Assembly: GCF_002091475.1 (NCBI RefSeq)
Contig: NZ_BCTR01000005.1
Location: 1-64,000, forward strand
Source of the DNA: Sphingomonas azotifigens NBRC 15497
Lineage (GTDB): Bacteria; Pseudomonadota; Alphaproteobacteria; Sphingomonadales; Sphingomonadaceae
Length of the DNA stretch: 64,000 nucleotides
Direction: 5' to 3'
A model generated the notes under the pieces. It did not search any database. It was not told where the DNA came from and saw only the letters and a program-made list of their open reading frames with translations. A program made the translations under genes and the position numbers. Shown here piece after piece: positions 17,601 to 28,700 of the stretch (its first letter is position 1; every line of letters begins with the position of its first letter).

Positions 17601-18910
17601 AGGTCATGTTCGTCCGCGTCCTCGATCAGGACCCGGACGATATCGCCCTGCTCCAGATGGCCGGAGTCGCGCAGGAACACTTCGCCGTCGATCTCGGGCG
17701 CATCGGCCTGGCTGCGACCGGTGGCGCCGCCGTCCTCGTCGACCGCGTCGATGATCACCTCCAGCTGTCGACCGATCTTGGCCTGGAGCTTGGCGGCGCT
17801 GATCGCGGCAGTCTTCTCCATGATCCGGGCGTAGCGCTCTTCCTTGACGTCTTCGGGCACCGCGCCGGGGAGGTCATTGGCCGAGGCGCCTTCGACCGGC
17901 TCGAAGCGGAACGCGCCGACGCGGTCGAGCTGGGCTTCCTCGAGCCAATCGAGCAGGTACTGGAAGTCCGCTTCGGTCTCGCCGGGGAAGCCGACGACGA
18001 AGGTCGAGCGGATCGCGATGTCCGGGCAGATTGCGCGCCAGCCGCGCAGCCGCTCGAGCACCTTGGCTTCGTTGGCCGGGCGCTTCATCGCGCGCAGCAC
18101 ATTCGGGGCTGCGTGCTGGAACGGGATGTCGAGATAGGGGAGCACCAGCCCCTCCGCCATCAGCGGGATCACCTGGTCGACATGGGGGTAGGGATACACA
18201 TAGTGCAGCCGCACCCAGGGCGCGATCTGGCCGAGCTCGCGGGCGAGGCCGGTCATGTGCGGCACGACTTCGCGGCCCTTCCAGGCGCGCGGCTCCTTGC
18301 GGATGTCGATCCCGTACGCCGACGTGTCCTGGCTGATGACCAGCAGTTCCCTGGTGCCGGCGGCGACCAGCTTTTCCGCCTCGCGCAGGATCGCGTCGGG
18401 CCGGCGGCTGACCAGGTCGCCGCGCAGCGAGGGGATGATGCAGAAGCTGCAGCGATGGTTGCAGCCTTCCGAGATCTTCAGATAGCTGTAGTGGCGCGGG
18501 GTGAGCTTGAGCCCGCTGTCCGGTACCAGGTTGACGAAGGGCGAGGGCGGCATCGGCGCCGCATCGTGCACCGCGCCGACCACTTCCTCATATTGATGCG
18601 CGCCGGTGACCGCGAGCACATTGGGGAAGCGGGCGCGGATCACCTCGGCTTCCTTGCCCATGCAGCCGGTGACGATCACCCGGCCGTTCTCGGCGATCGC
18701 CTCGCCGATCGCCTCGAGCGATTCTTCCTTGGCGCTGTCGAGGAAGCCGCAGGTGTTCACCAGCACGACGTCCGCGCCGGCATAGTCCGGCGACAGCGCA
18801 TAGCCGTCCGAACGGAGCTTCGTGAGGATACGCTCGGAGTCGACCAGATTCTTGGGACAGCCGAGCGACACCATGCCCACCTTGGGGGCTTCGGGGAGTC
18901 GCGTTGCCAT
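17579..18910 (-). CDS. rimO: Ribosomal protein S12 methylthiotransferase RimO
   Basis: A 443-residue radical-SAM enzyme that methylthiolates the conserved Asp of ribosomal protein S12. It has three N-terminal cluster Cys (C18 in SLGCPKN, C54 in NTCGF, C83 in TGCMGKE), the radical-SAM C150-x3-C154-x2-C157 motif ([10 protein letters not shown]) and a C-terminal TRAM domain. The [12 protein letters not shown] start is characteristic of RimO rather than MiaB. I chose the ATG giving [10 protein letters not shown], because sequence upstream of it is not conserved in the family. Confidence 0.94.
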   Translation of the reverse strand: MATRLPEAPKVGMVSLGCPKNLVDSERILTKLRSDGYALSPDYAGADVVLVNTCGFLDSAKEESLEAIGEAIAENGRVIVTGCMGKEAEVIRARFPNVLAVTGAHQYEEVVGAVHDAAPMPPSPFVNLVPDSGLKLTPRHYSYLKISEGCNHRCSFCIIPSLRGDLVSRRPDAILREAEKLVAAGTRELLVISQDTSAYGIDIRKEPRAWKGREVVPHMTGLARELGQIAPWVRLHYVYPYPHVDQVIPLMAEGLVLPYLDIPFQHAAPNVLRAMKRPANEAKVLERLRGWRAICPDIAIRSTFVVGFPGETEADFQYLLDWLEEAQLDRVGAFRFEPVEGASANDLPGAVPEDVKEERYARIMEKTAAISAAKLQAKIGRQLEVIIDAVDEDGGATGRSQADAPEIDGEVFLRDSGHLEQGDIVRVLIEDADEHDLYGVPMD

Positions 18911-19056
18911 GATTGGACGCGGACATAGGCGCGAACCCGCCCGATTGCTAGGGCGCCACCTGTCGCAGACCGCCGTGATTTCCCGAAATTGATTATCCGC
19001 TTTGCAATACCTATCGCGCAAAAGCGCGTGAGGGTGAGGGACGGCGGACTCCGAAT

Positions 19057-20319
19057 ATGCGGCAATCGATGTATCTCGTTCTCGAACCCGGGACGCTGAT
19101 GGTTCTCAACATCTTGATTTCGTTGATCTCGGCGGTGGCGTTCCTGGCGGTCGCGCTTCGCCGTCCGCACGCGACGAGATCGGGCGGCATGCTCCTGTGG
19201 TGTTTCGCCAACCTCGCAATTGCCGCCGGCTTCTTTGCCCTTCTGTTGCCCGCCTTCGTCTCCTTTCGCGTTCCGGCGTTGCCGGGCAATCTGCTGATCG
19301 ATGCGGGGACGCTGCTCAACTTTCTCGCCATCATGCGGTACCTGGCGCGGCCAAGGCGCGATCTGTGGGTGCTGACGCCGGCAGGGCTACTGGTCCTAGT
19401 GGAGATCGGCTATGTCCTTGCCGATTACGAAAACATGCGCGTGATGGTGGCGCTGGGCGGTTCGTTGCGCGGCCTGTTGACGATCGCGGCCGCGCGGGCG
19501 CTGTGGACCTGCGCCGATGAATCCCGGCGCTCGGTCGCGCGGATCGCGGCAGCGGCGCACGGCCTCTGGGCAGCGGTGCTCGTTGCCCGCATGCTCTGGT
19601 GGCTTGTCCATCCCGATGCGTCGGCGCTGGAGGATCCGACGACCGGCTTTGGACTCATCGCCCGCATCTTGCTGACCGCGACGATCACCCCGTGCATCCT
19701 CTGGATGCTGAGCCGCGAACTTGACGCGCAACTGTTCCACTATGCCACGCATGACGGCCTGACCGGTCTCTGGAACCGCCGGGTGCTGTGGGAGCGGGGC
19801 GAACGACGCGCCGAGCAGGTCCGTGCGCTCGGCGGATCGCTGGCCGTACTCATGATCGATGTGGATCACTTCAAGCGGATCAACGACCAGCATGGCCATG
19901 CCGCCGGCGATCTGGTGCTGATTGCGGTGGCGCGGGAGATCGGCCGGGTGACCGTCGCCGACGACTTCGTCGGCCGTATCGGCGGCGAGGAATTCCTGAT
20001 CCTGCCGGGGGATCCGGACGCAGCGCTCGGCCTGGCCGAGCGCGTGCGCGCTGCGGTGGCGCGGCTCGAAGTGGTGGATGTGCCCGGGAACGCGCCGATC
20101 CGTTGCACCGTGAGCATCGGTCACGCCGAGCAGCGCGATGCTGCGCTGGCCTGGGAGCGGATCGTCGGCGCAGCCGACCAGGCGCTCTACGCGGCGAAGC
20201 GCGAAGGGCGGAACCGGGTTCGCAGCGCCACGGCGGAGCCTGCGGTCGAGCCGCCGCTGCCGCCGATGACGGCAGCGCGGGGAAGCAGGCTGCCCGAAAC
20301 CTTGCGTCCAGCCCTGTGA
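19057..20319 (+). CDS. Membrane diguanylate cyclase (GGDEF)
   Basis: A 420-residue protein with about six N-terminal membrane segments (residues 13-215) and one GGDEF domain (about 225-380). The active-site motif is GGEEF at 309-313, preceded by FVGRI, with [14 protein letters not shown] upstream, so it should make cyclic-di-GMP. No RxxD product-inhibition site is present at the expected position. The Ala/Pro-rich C-terminal tail of about 35 residues looks disordered. The sensory input is unknown. It is divergent from rimO. Confidence 0.9.
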   Translation: MRQSMYLVLEPGTLMVLNILISLISAVAFLAVALRRPHATRSGGMLLWCFANLAIAAGFFALLLPAFVSFRVPALPGNLLIDAGTLLNFLAIMRYLARPRRDLWVLTPAGLLVLVEIGYVLADYENMRVMVALGGSLRGLLTIAAARALWTCADESRRSVARIAAAAHGLWAAVLVARMLWWLVHPDASALEDPTTGFGLIARILLTATITPCILWMLSRELDAQLFHYATHDGLTGLWNRRVLWERGERRAEQVRALGGSLAVLMIDVDHFKRINDQHGHAAGDLVLIAVAREIGRVTVADDFVGRIGGEEFLILPGDPDAALGLAERVRAAVARLEVVDVPGNAPIRCTVSIGHAEQRDAALAWERIVGAADQALYAAKREGRNRVRSATAEPAVEPPLPPMTAARGSRLPETLRPAL

Positions 20320-20386
20320 GGTTTACGGATGGGCGTGCGCGCCTAGTCGGCCTAGCGCGCCATGCATCGCTTGTGGAGATACCGTC

Positions 20387-20905
20387 ATGACCGCGACCAC
20401 CGCAGAGCCTGTCCAACTGTCGACCCGCTCCGGGCTCGTCATCGACGTGCGCACCGTGCGTCCGGACGACGCGGCGCTGCTCAAGGACTTTTTCGATCAC
20501 GTCTCGAATGAGGATCGCCGCTTCCGCTTCTTCACCGCCAGCCCGCATCTCCAGCCGCACCAGGCGGCGGCGCTGATCCATGTCGATCACCACAAGACCG
20601 AGAGCTATCTGGCGTTCACCGCCGAGGGCGGCCAACTGGTCGGCTCGGGCATGCTCGCCTGCGACGACGCGCTGGATACGGCCGAGGTCGCGATCTCGAT
20701 CCGCGCGGATCGCAAGGGGCAGGGGGTGGGCTGGAGCCTGCTCAACTACATCACCGCCGAGGCCAAGGCGCGCGGCGTGAAGCGACTTCAGTCGATCGAA
20801 AGCCGCGAGAACCACCTCGCGATCGAGCTGGAGCGCGAGATGGGCTTCGTTGCCCGCGAGGTCGAGGGCGACCCCAGCGTGGTGCTGCTCGAAACGGTAT
20901 TCTGA
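20387..20905 (+). CDS. GNAT-family N-acetyltransferase
   Basis: A 172-residue acetyltransferase with the acetyl-CoA loop R109-K-G-Q-G-V-G115 (ADRKGQGVGWSLL). The region VRPDDAALLKDFF...EDRRFRFF resembles the catalytic domain of Pat-type protein lysine acetyltransferases, but the large ADP-forming acyl-CoA synthetase part is absent, so the substrate is unknown. The ATG follows GGAG at 7 bases. A hairpin-rich spacer follows. Confidence 0.88.
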   Translation: MTATTAEPVQLSTRSGLVIDVRTVRPDDAALLKDFFDHVSNEDRRFRFFTASPHLQPHQAAALIHVDHHKTESYLAFTAEGGQLVGSGMLACDDALDTAEVAISIRADRKGQGVGWSLLNYITAEAKARGVKRLQSIESRENHLAIELEREMGFVAREVEGDPSVVLLETVF

Positions 20906-20912
20906 TCCCGAA

Positions 20913-21072
20913 CCCCTCTCCCCATCGGGGAGAGGGAGGGGCTCGCCGCCGAAGGCGGTGGGAGGGAGAGGGGGCTGTTCAGCGGCGCTTCGCGCCGCCC
21001 GCCCCTCTCCAAGCTGCGCTAGGCGCTTGCGCGCCAAGCTTCGCTATCCTCTCCCCTCGCGGGGCGAGGATT
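20913..21072. repeat. Hairpin-rich C/G intergenic cluster
   Basis: The gap between the acetyltransferase and AMP nucleosidase genes contains several stem-loops in a row. They include CCCTCTCCCC/GGGGAGAGGG (20914-20936, perfect 10 bp with a 3-base loop), GCGGCGC/GCGCCGC (20982-20998, perfect 7 bp) and further CCCCTCTCC / CTCTCCCC blocks up to about 21060. The first may end transcription of the acetyltransferase gene, though it lacks a T-tract. This looks like a compound intergenic repeat of a type common in sphingomonads. Confidence 0.65.
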
Positions 21073-21079
21073 TAAGCGA

Positions 21080-22516
21080 TCACCGGAACGGCGGCTCGTT
21101 GAAGGCGCGGAGCTTGCGGCTGTGGAGCTTGGCGCCTTCGCGGCGCAGTTCCTCGCAGGCCTCGATGCCGATCTTCAGATGCTCGGCGATCGCCCGCTCG
21201 TAGAAGCGGTTGGCCTGGCCGGGCAGCTTGAGTTCGCCGTGGAGCGGCTTGTCCGAGACGCAGAGCAGCGTCCCATAGGGCACGCGGAAGCGATAGCCCT
21301 GTGCTGCCAGAGTCGCCGACTCCATGTCAACGCCGACCGCGCGGCTCAGCGAGAAGCGCAGCGCCGACTGCGAATAGCGCAGCTCCCAGTTGCGATCGTC
21401 GGTGGTAACGATCGTGCCGGTGCGCAGGCGCTGCTTGAGCTCGTCGCCCGATTGACCCGAAACCGTCTCCGCCGCCCGCGCCAGCGCCTGCTGAACTTCG
21501 GCGATGGCGGGGATGGGGATCTCCGGCGGCAGCACGTCGTCCATGATGTGGTCGTCGCGCAGATAGGCATGGGCGAGCACATAGTCGCCGATCCGCTGGC
21601 TCGGGCGCAGGCCGCCGCAATGGCCGATCATCAGCCATGCTTCGGGGCGTATCACCGCAAGGTGATCGGTGATCGTCTTTGCGTTCGACGGACCGACGCC
21701 GATATTGACCAGCGTGATGCCGGTGCGGCCCTCGGCCATCAGATGATAGGCCGGCATCTGATGCCGCCGCCACGCGCCGTCGCTGACCAGCCGGTCGGCA
21801 TCCGCGGCATCCTCGATCACGATCCCGCCCGCGCCGGAGACGCCGATGAAGCGGCTGTCCGGGCCCAGCTGTGCGCAGGCCCAGCGCACGAACTCATCGA
21901 CATAGCGATGGTAGTTGGTGAACAGGATATATTGCTGGAAATGCTCGACCGGGGTGCCGGTATAGTGCTTGAGCCGGGCCAGCGAGAAATCGGTGCGCAG
22001 CGCGTCGAACAGCGCCAGCGGCCGCGTCTCGTCCTGGCTGATCCACAGCCCATCGGCGATCTCGTCACCGATATGGGACAGCTCGGTCGCCGGAAAGTGA
22101 CGTCCGAGCTCGGTCGCCGAGACGTCATCCAGGCTCAGGATCGTGTTCGGATCGAGCACATAGGGGAAGGGGATCTCCTGCCGTCCGGTGACCGCATGCA
22201 CCTCGACGTCATAATCCTCGATCAGGAAGGTCAGCTGCTCGGTCAGATAGTCGGCGAACATCGCCGGGCGGGTCACGGTGATGCGGTAATCGCCCGCTTC
22301 CACCAATCGGCCGAACGAGCGCCGCGGGATCGGCCGGTTCACGCCGCCGCGATAGGTAACGCGCAGTTCGGGATAGGCGAAGCTGCCGTCCGTCCGGCTT
22401 TCGGGATCGGGTGTGGTGCCGTCGGTGATGTAGCGGTTGAGCGCCTGCTGCAGTCGTTCGACCGAGGCGCGATAGAGCCGATCCAGGTCGGCGACGATAT
22501 CGGAGGCTTGAGTCAT
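21080..22516 (-). CDS. amn: AMP nucleosidase
   Basis: A 478-residue enzyme hydrolysing AMP to adenine and ribose-5-phosphate, setting adenylate pools. The length matches E. coli Amn (484). The N-terminal family-specific domain (about 1-190) is followed by a nucleoside-phosphorylase fold with TGITLVNIGVGPSNAK, MIGHCGGLR and the VDMESATLAAQGYRFRVPYGTLLCVSD block near the C-terminus. With the adenine deaminase-like gene at 48.4 kb, it could take AMP to hypoxanthine through adenine. Confidence 0.93.
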   Translation of the reverse strand: MTQASDIVADLDRLYRASVERLQQALNRYITDGTTPDPESRTDGSFAYPELRVTYRGGVNRPIPRRSFGRLVEAGDYRITVTRPAMFADYLTEQLTFLIEDYDVEVHAVTGRQEIPFPYVLDPNTILSLDDVSATELGRHFPATELSHIGDEIADGLWISQDETRPLALFDALRTDFSLARLKHYTGTPVEHFQQYILFTNYHRYVDEFVRWACAQLGPDSRFIGVSGAGGIVIEDAADADRLVSDGAWRRHQMPAYHLMAEGRTGITLVNIGVGPSNAKTITDHLAVIRPEAWLMIGHCGGLRPSQRIGDYVLAHAYLRDDHIMDDVLPPEIPIPAIAEVQQALARAAETVSGQSGDELKQRLRTGTIVTTDDRNWELRYSQSALRFSLSRAVGVDMESATLAAQGYRFRVPYGTLLCVSDKPLHGELKLPGQANRFYERAIAEHLKIGIEACEELRREGAKLHSRKLRAFNEPPFR

Positions 22517-22608
22517 CTTCCATCGCTAAGCGCGGAAGATGACTCTGGCAAGTCGGCTGGCGGAATGGGGGGGCTATTCGCCATCCCGGCACCACCCTCT
22601 ATCCCGGC

Positions 22609-22702
22609 GTCATCCCCGCGAAGGCGGGGATCCATTGGTGGTGCCGTCACGGCGCCTGCCGAGACGTCCTGGCAAATGGATTCCCGCCTTCGCGGGAATG
22701 AC
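22609..22702 (-). repeat. Palindromic intergenic element, copy B (94 bp)
   Basis: 26-bp arms at 22609-22634 (GTCATCCCCGCG...) and 22677-22702 (...CGCGGGAATGAC). The core, read on the minus strand, begins TTTGCCAGGACG exactly as copy D does on the plus strand, so this copy is inverted relative to C, D and E. It lies between the amn start and the peroxiredoxin stop. Confidence 0.92.
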
Positions 22703-22737
22703 GACCAAGGTAAGGCGGTGGTGTCCCCCGCCTGCAA

Positions 22738-23220
22738 TCAGAGCTTGCTCAGCACATATTCGGCCGAGCTGACTTCGAACGCGCCCGGCGCCTCGACGAA
22801 CAGCTGCTCGACGACGCCGTCATTGACGATCATCGCGAAGCGCTGGCCGCGCGTGCCGAGGCCGAAGGCCGAGCCGTCGAGCGTCAGGCCCAGCGCCTCG
22901 ACGAAGCCGCCATTGCCGTCGGCCAGCATCGTCACCTTGTCAGCCACGCCATTGGCGTCGCCCCAGGCCTTCATCACGAAGAAATCGTTGACCGCGGTGC
23001 AGGCGATCTCGTCGACGCCCTTGGCCTTGATCTCGTCGGCCTTCTCCACAAAGCCCGGCAGGTGCTTGGCCGAGCAGGTGGGGGTGAAGGCACCCGGCAC
23101 CGAGAACAGCGCGATCTTGCGGCCGGCGAAATAGGCGGGCGCGTCGACCTGGTCCGGGCCTTCGGCGGTGACCTTGACGAGCTTGGCGTCGGGAATGCGA
23201 TCGCCGGTCTGGATGGTCAT
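22738..23220 (-). CDS. Peroxiredoxin (Prx5/redoxin type)
   Basis: A 160-residue thiol peroxidase that reduces hydrogen peroxide and organic peroxides. The peroxidatic Cys is C49 in PGAFTPTCS, the Prx5-class signature, and C74 (EIACTAVNDFFV) is the usual second conserved Cys. There is no fused glutaredoxin domain, so the electron donor is unknown. It is divergent from the YqgE gene. Confidence 0.92.
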   Translation of the reverse strand: MTIQTGDRIPDAKLVKVTAEGPDQVDAPAYFAGRKIALFSVPGAFTPTCSAKHLPGFVEKADEIKAKGVDEIACTAVNDFFVMKAWGDANGVADKVTMLADGNGGFVEALGLTLDGSAFGLGTRGQRFAMIVNDGVVEQLFVEAPGAFEVSSAEYVLSKL

Positions 23221-23332
23221 GCTGCTCTCTCCTTGCGAATCCTGCGGCGGTGCGGCCGCGGCGCCTCCATCGCATCCCGCGCAACAAATTCAAGCGTGGC
23301 CCGTAGACAGGGGGAACGATAAGGTGGATCGC

Positions 23333-23893
23333 ATGGATTCGACGCCCTCCCTCACCGGCCAATTCCTGCTGGCCATGCCCGGCATCGGCGACCCGCGCTT
23401 CGAACGCGCGGTCATCGCGATGTGCGCCCATGATGTCGAGGGCGCGCTCGGCATCGGCATCGGCGCCACCATCGAAGGCGTCAGCCTGCATGATCTGCTC
23501 GAACAGTTCGAGATCGACCCCGGCGCGGTGCCCGACGTGCCGGTGCATTTCGGCGGTCCCGTCGAGCCCCGGCGCGGCTTCGTCCTCCACTCCGCCGACT
23601 GGAGCGGCCAGGACACGATCGACGTTGCCGGCCGCTGGCAGCTCTCCGGCACGATCGACGTGCTGCGCGCCATCGCCGAAGGGCGCGGCCCCAGCCGCTG
23701 GCTGGTCGCGCTCGGCTATGCCGGCTGGGGCGAGGGGCAGCTGGAGGAGGAACTGACCCGCCATGGCTGGTTCAACACGCCCGCCGATATCAGCCTGCTC
23801 TACGACACCGATGTGTACGAACGCTGGGCCGAAGGGTTTGTCGGCGCAGGCATCGATCCGCGGCTATTGGCAAATAGCACGGGCACCGCTTGA
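23333..23893 (+). CDS. YqgE/AlgH family protein
   Basis: A 186-residue protein of the UPF0301 (YqgE/AlgH) family, with the characteristic LTGQFLLAMPGIGDPRFERAVI start, a VHFGGPVEPRRGFVLH centre and a GYAGWGEGQLEEEL motif. The molecular function is not established; the AlgH name comes from Pseudomonas alginate regulation. I chose the ATG at 23333; a GTG three codons upstream is possible. Confidence 0.92.
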   Translation: MDSTPSLTGQFLLAMPGIGDPRFERAVIAMCAHDVEGALGIGIGATIEGVSLHDLLEQFEIDPGAVPDVPVHFGGPVEPRRGFVLHSADWSGQDTIDVAGRWQLSGTIDVLRAIAEGRGPSRWLVALGYAGWGEGQLEEELTRHGWFNTPADISLLYDTDVYERWAEGFVGAGIDPRLLANSTGTA

Positions 23894-23908
23894 ATTGGCG
23901 CGATCGGC

Positions 23909-23928
23909 ATATAAAGATATCTTTATAT
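23909..23928. promoter_or_regulatory. Perfect 20-bp palindrome upstream of ahcY (SahR-like operator)
   Basis: ATATAAAGATATCTTTATAT is an exact palindrome in an A/T-rich patch within otherwise GC-rich DNA, 100 bases before the ahcY start. This matches the kind of site bound by ArsR-family methionine-cycle regulators (SahR type), whose known targets in proteobacteria include S-adenosylhomocysteine hydrolase genes. The regulator is not in this window, so the assignment is inferred from position and shape. Confidence 0.65.
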
Positions 23929-23975
23929 TAACATTGCGCGCCTGACCCGAAGCGGCTAGGGGCGCACCCATGCGG

Positions 23976-23991
23976 CCGGGAGGAGTCCCGG
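23976..23991 (+). promoter_or_regulatory. Short stem-loop in the ahcY leader
   Basis: CCGGGA / TCCCGG with a GGAG loop lies 36 bases before the ahcY GTG. The loop resembles a ribosome-binding sequence. The element is too small for a known SAM/SAH riboswitch, and I see no aptamer core around it. Its function is unknown. Confidence 0.35.
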
Positions 23992-24027
23992 TACGCCCGC
24001 ATTTTGCTTGAACTGGAGAAGCAGCCC

Positions 24028-25431
24028 GTGGCTACCAACGACTATGTCATCAAGGACATCGCGCTCGCCGATTTCGGCCGTAAGGAGATCGAGATCGCCG
24101 AGACCGAAATGCCCGGTCTGATGGCGCTCCGCAAGGAATTCGGCCCGTCGCAGCCGCTGAAGGGCGCGCGCATCACCGGATCGCTGCACATGACGATCCA
24201 GACCGCCGTGCTGATCGAGACGCTGACCGCGCTCGGCGCGCAGGTCCGCTGGGCGACCTGCAACATCTTCTCGACGCAGGACCACGCCGCCGCCGCCATC
24301 GCCGCCACCGGCGTGCCGGTGTTCGCGGTCAAGGGCGAGAGCCTGGCCGAGTATTGGGACTATGTCGGCGACATCTTCAACTGGGGCGCGGACACCGACG
24401 GCACCACCGCCAACATCATCCTAGACGACGGCGGCGACGCGACCATGTTCGCGCTGTGGGGCGCCAAGCTCGAAGCCGGCGCGACGCTGGGCGAGCCGGA
24501 GAATGACGAGGAAGTCGAGTTCCAGCGCGCGCTGAAGGCGTTCGTCGCCAAGTATCCGGGCTATCTCACCAAGACCGTGCAGAACCTGAAGGGCGTCTCG
24601 GAAGAGACCACCACCGGCGTGCACCGCCTGTACGAGATCGCCAAGAAGGGCGAGCTGCCGTTCCCGGCGATCAACGTCAACGACAGCGTCACCAAGTCGA
24701 AGTTCGACAACCTCTATGGCTGCAAGGAATCGCTGGTCGACGCGATCCGTCGCGCCACCGACGTGATGCTGGCCGGCAAGGTCGCCTGCGTCGCCGGCTT
24801 CGGCGACGTCGGCAAGGGCTCGGCCCAGTCGCTCCGCAACGGTGGCGCCCGCGTGATGGTCACCGAAATCGATCCGATCTGCGCGCTGCAGGCGGCGATG
24901 GAGGGCTTCGAGGTCGTCACGATGGACGAGGCCGTGAAGCGCGCCGACATCTTCGTGACCGCCACCGGCAACGCCGACGTGATCACCGCCGATCACATGA
25001 AGGCGATGAAGCCGATGTCGATCGTCTGCAACATCGGCCACTTCGACAGCGAGATCCAGATCGCGGCGCTGTCGAACTACAAGTGGACCGAAGTGAAGCC
25101 GGGCACCGACCTGGTCGAGTTCCCGGACGGCAAGCAGATCATCGTGCTCGCCAAGGGCCGCCTGGTGAACCTGGGCTGCGCCACCGGTCACCCGAGCTTC
25201 GTGATGTCGGCCAGCTTCACCAACCAGACGCTGGCGCAGATCGAGCTCTGGACCCGCGGCGAGCACTACAAGAACGAAGTCTACGTCCTGCCGAAGCACC
25301 TCGACGAGAAGGTCGCGGCGCTGCACCTCGAAAAGCTGGGCGTGCACCTGTCGAAGCTGAGCGAGAAGCAGGCTGCCTATATCGGCGTGAAGCCGGAAGG
25401 TCCGTTCAAGCCGGAGCACTACCGCTACTAA
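24028..25431 (+). CDS. ahcY: S-adenosylhomocysteine hydrolase (adenosylhomocysteinase)
   Basis: A 467-residue NAD-dependent enzyme splitting S-adenosylhomocysteine into homocysteine and adenosine, which relieves methyltransferase inhibition. Signatures present are [14 protein letters not shown], the NAD-binding [20 protein letters not shown] and NGHFDSE-type [10 protein letters not shown]; the C-terminal KPEHYRY completes the active site of the partner subunit. The GTG start ([10 protein letters not shown]) follows GGAGAA; a TTG eight codons upstream is unlikely. It contains the roughly 40-residue insert ([11 protein letters not shown]...) typical of bacterial enzymes. Confidence 0.96.
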   Translation: MATNDYVIKDIALADFGRKEIEIAETEMPGLMALRKEFGPSQPLKGARITGSLHMTIQTAVLIETLTALGAQVRWATCNIFSTQDHAAAAIAATGVPVFAVKGESLAEYWDYVGDIFNWGADTDGTTANIILDDGGDATMFALWGAKLEAGATLGEPENDEEVEFQRALKAFVAKYPGYLTKTVQNLKGVSEETTTGVHRLYEIAKKGELPFPAINVNDSVTKSKFDNLYGCKESLVDAIRRATDVMLAGKVACVAGFGDVGKGSAQSLRNGGARVMVTEIDPICALQAAMEGFEVVTMDEAVKRADIFVTATGNADVITADHMKAMKPMSIVCNIGHFDSEIQIAALSNYKWTEVKPGTDLVEFPDGKQIIVLAKGRLVNLGCATGHPSFVMSASFTNQTLAQIELWTRGEHYKNEVYVLPKHLDEKVAALHLEKLGVHLSKLSEKQAAYIGVKPEGPFKPEHYRY

Positions 25432-25460
25432 GCGAAAGGCGCCTGCTGCGCTGTTTTGTC

Positions 25461-25499
25461 ATGGCCGCTCCGGGGTTCCCTGGGGCGGCCATTTCTGTT
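25461..25499 (+). terminator. Intrinsic terminator of ahcY
   Basis: A 15-bp stem with two G-T pairs (25461-25475 with 25478-25492) and a 2-base apex is followed by TTTCTGTT, 29 bases after the ahcY stop. Confidence 0.85.
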
Positions 25500-25700
25500 G
25501 CGCGTTGATGCAGAAATGCATCGTCAGTGTTGCGGTTCGGCAACAGAAATTGTGAAATTAGTGTTACGTTTCCCGTGGCGGCAATAATGCCCCGGTCGGT
25601 CGCGCTGCAGACAAGGTTCAGATATATTTGCAACATTGCGGAAGCGCGGAGGGCTTTCACGGGCGCATCGTAAAAATATGCGTCCGTAAAGGGGTATGTA

Positions 25701-28700
25701 ATGCGTTTCCTTCGTGCAGGCCGTCAGGGCGGCCTCAAGCTCTCCGCGTCGTTCGCGGCTCTCGTTGCGGCCCAGGCCGCGCTTCCCGCTTTTGCGCAGA
25801 CCGACACCGCGGCGACGCCGGCGGCCCCCGCCGCCCAGGCGCAGGAGCCGGCCGAGATCGTCGTGACCGGTTCGCGCATCTCGCGCCCGGGCCTGGATTC
25901 GCCGATCCCGGTGACCTCGGTCACCGTGTCCGACCTGACCCGCAACGGCGGCGTCGTCGTCGGTGACGCGCTCAACGCGCTGCCGTCGATGCGCAACACC
26001 TACAGCCAGGCGAGCTCGACCCAGTTCATCGGCACTTCGGGCCTCAACCTGCTCGATCTGCGCGGCCTCGGCACCGCCCGCACGCTGGTGCTGGTCAACG
26101 GCCGCCGCCACGTCACCTCGGTCGAGGGCGAGTTCCAGGTCGATGTCAACACCATCCCGACCGATCTGCTTGAGCGGGTCGACGTCGTGACCGGCGGCAG
26201 CTCGGCCGTCTACGGCTCGGACGCGATGGCCGGCGTCGTCAACTTCGTGACCAAGCGCAACTTCGACGGCGTGACGCTCAACGCCCAGGCCGGCATCAGC
26301 GACAAGGCCGATCGCGGCACCTATCGCCTGTCCGGCACGTTCGGCAAGAACTTCTCGGAAGGCCGCGGCAACATCGCCGTCGCGCTCGAATATAACCGCG
26401 CCAACCTGGTGACCTATGCCGACCGCCCCGAGCTGACCGGCGCCGTCGACGGCCGCAACCAGATCCAGCTGGTCGACAATCCTGCGCTCGACAATACCAA
26501 GCCGGATCGTACCTACCTGACCCGCGTGCACAGCTATGGCTATGACAATGGCGGCAACTTCATCGCCTATAACGGCACCAGCACGCGTTCGTGCACGACC
26601 GCCAATGCCTGCGTCGCCAACGGCTTCCCGCGCATCTTCGGCTTCCGCCCGGACGGCTCGCTGCGCGAATATAACTACGGCACCGATTTCCGGCCGGCCG
26701 GCTCGGGCAACAACCAGGGCGGCGACGGCGCGGTCCTGAACGATCGCGGCACGCTGGTTCCGCGCCTCGACCGCTATGTCGCGAACGTGCTCGGCCACTA
26801 TGACGTCTCGGACGCGTTCCGTCCGTTCTTCGAAGCCAAGTTCGTTCGCGTCGAGAGCTTCAACCAGGGCAGCCCGACCTTCGCGCAGGGCGGCGAGCAG
26901 GGCCTGGTCCGCGACACCGATGCCAATGGCAACCCGATCACGCGCCCGGCGGACCTGTATTACGGCACCAGCGTCGGCGTTCCGATCCGGCTCGACAACC
27001 CGTATCTGCAGCCGGCTGCTGCCGCGACGATCCGCTCGCTGCTGCCCGCCGGTGCGGAATTCTTCCGCCTGAACCGCGAGAACAACGATCTCGGCACGCG
27101 TGACGAGTTCGACCGCCGCGACACCTACCGTTTCGTCGCAGGCGTCGAGGGTAATTTCAACTCGACCTGGAAGTATGATTTCTCGGTCAATTACGGCGAG
27201 TTCCACTCGACGTCGCGATTCTACAACAATCGCATCGAGAGCAATTTCTACAATGCGGTCGACGCGGTGCGGAATTCGGCCGGGCAGATCGTCTGCCGGA
27301 TCAACCAGACGACGGTGACCGATCCGAAGTGCGTGCCGATCAACCTGCTGGGCGACGGCTCGGTCAGCCAGGCGGCGCGCAACTACATCAACACCACCTC
27401 GATCCGCACCGGCAAGGCTACCGAGCTCGACATCAATGCCAACCTTATCGGCGATACGAGCAAGTGGTTCGAGCTGCCGGGCGGCCCGGTGCGCTTCGCG
27501 ATCGGTGGCGAGTATCGTCGTGAAACCGCCTTCTACCGCTACGACGATCTGGTGAAGAGCGGGGCGACCTTCCTCAACGCGATCCCGGACTTCAACCCGC
27601 CCTCGTTCGCCGTCAAGGAAGCCTATGGCGAGCTCGACGTGCCGCTGCTGCGCAACCTTCCGTTCGCGCAGGAATTGACGGTCAACGGCGCGGTCCGCGT
27701 GGCGGACTACAAGGGCGCGACCGGCACGGTGTGGGCGTGGAATGCCGGCGGCATCTACGCACCGGTCCGCGACATCAAGTTCCGCGTGAACTATTCGAAG
27801 TCGGTGCGCGCGCCCTCGCTGGCGGACCTCTATTCGTCGCCGTCGCAGAACTTCGCGTCGGTTGACGATCCGTGCGACGTCAACTCGATTACCAAGGGCC
27901 GTGCGACCCGTGCGGCGAACTGCGCCGCGGCGGGCGTGCCGACCGGCTTCGTCAACGATCGTACCCGTGCGGGCACCCTCGAGATCCTGTCGGGCGGCAA
28001 TCCGAACCTGACGGCGGAAACCTCGCGCAGCTGGACCTATGGCGTGATCGTGCAGCCGCGCTTCGTGCCGGGCCTGTCGTTCACCGCGGATTATTACGAC
28101 ATCAAGATCAGCAACGTCATCAGCGCGGTCGACGCCCAGACCATTCTGGACGCCTGCTATGACGCGCCGACGCTGGACAACCAGTTCTGCAAGCTGATCA
28201 ATCCGCGCCAGTCGAACGGCTATTTCGCGTCGCCGGCGCTGCTGCAGAGCAGCGTCAACTTCGCGGCGCTGCGGGCGAAGGGCATCGATTTCGACCTGTC
28301 CTACAACCGCAAGGTGTTCGCGAACGACCGGATCGCGTTCCGGGCGGTCGCCACCTATGTCCAGAACCGCACCGACTATCCGTACCTGGACACGCCGGAG
28401 CGTCCGGAGCGGGTGAAGGGCGAACTGGGCGATCCGATCTGGCGGGTGAACGCCTCGGTCGACTACACCCATGGCCCGGTGACGATCGGCTATCAGGTCC
28501 GCTATATCGGCAAGCAGTCGGTCACCGACTGGGAAGCCCAGCATGACACCAACGGCGTGCCGGCGCTCGATCCCTATTATGCCGACATCGTCTACTATCC
28601 GGAGGTGTTCTACCACTCGATCCGCGGCACGCTCGACGTGAACCGCCAGTTCACCCTGTATGGCGGCGTCGACAATATCGGCGACAAGCGCCCGCCCTAC

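Noticed and set aside
23929..24027. A SAM or SAH riboswitch in the ahcY leader
   Set aside because: Only a 6-bp stem (23976-23991) is visible, and I cannot find the multi-stem core of a known aptamer. The palindrome upstream offers a simpler protein-based control.
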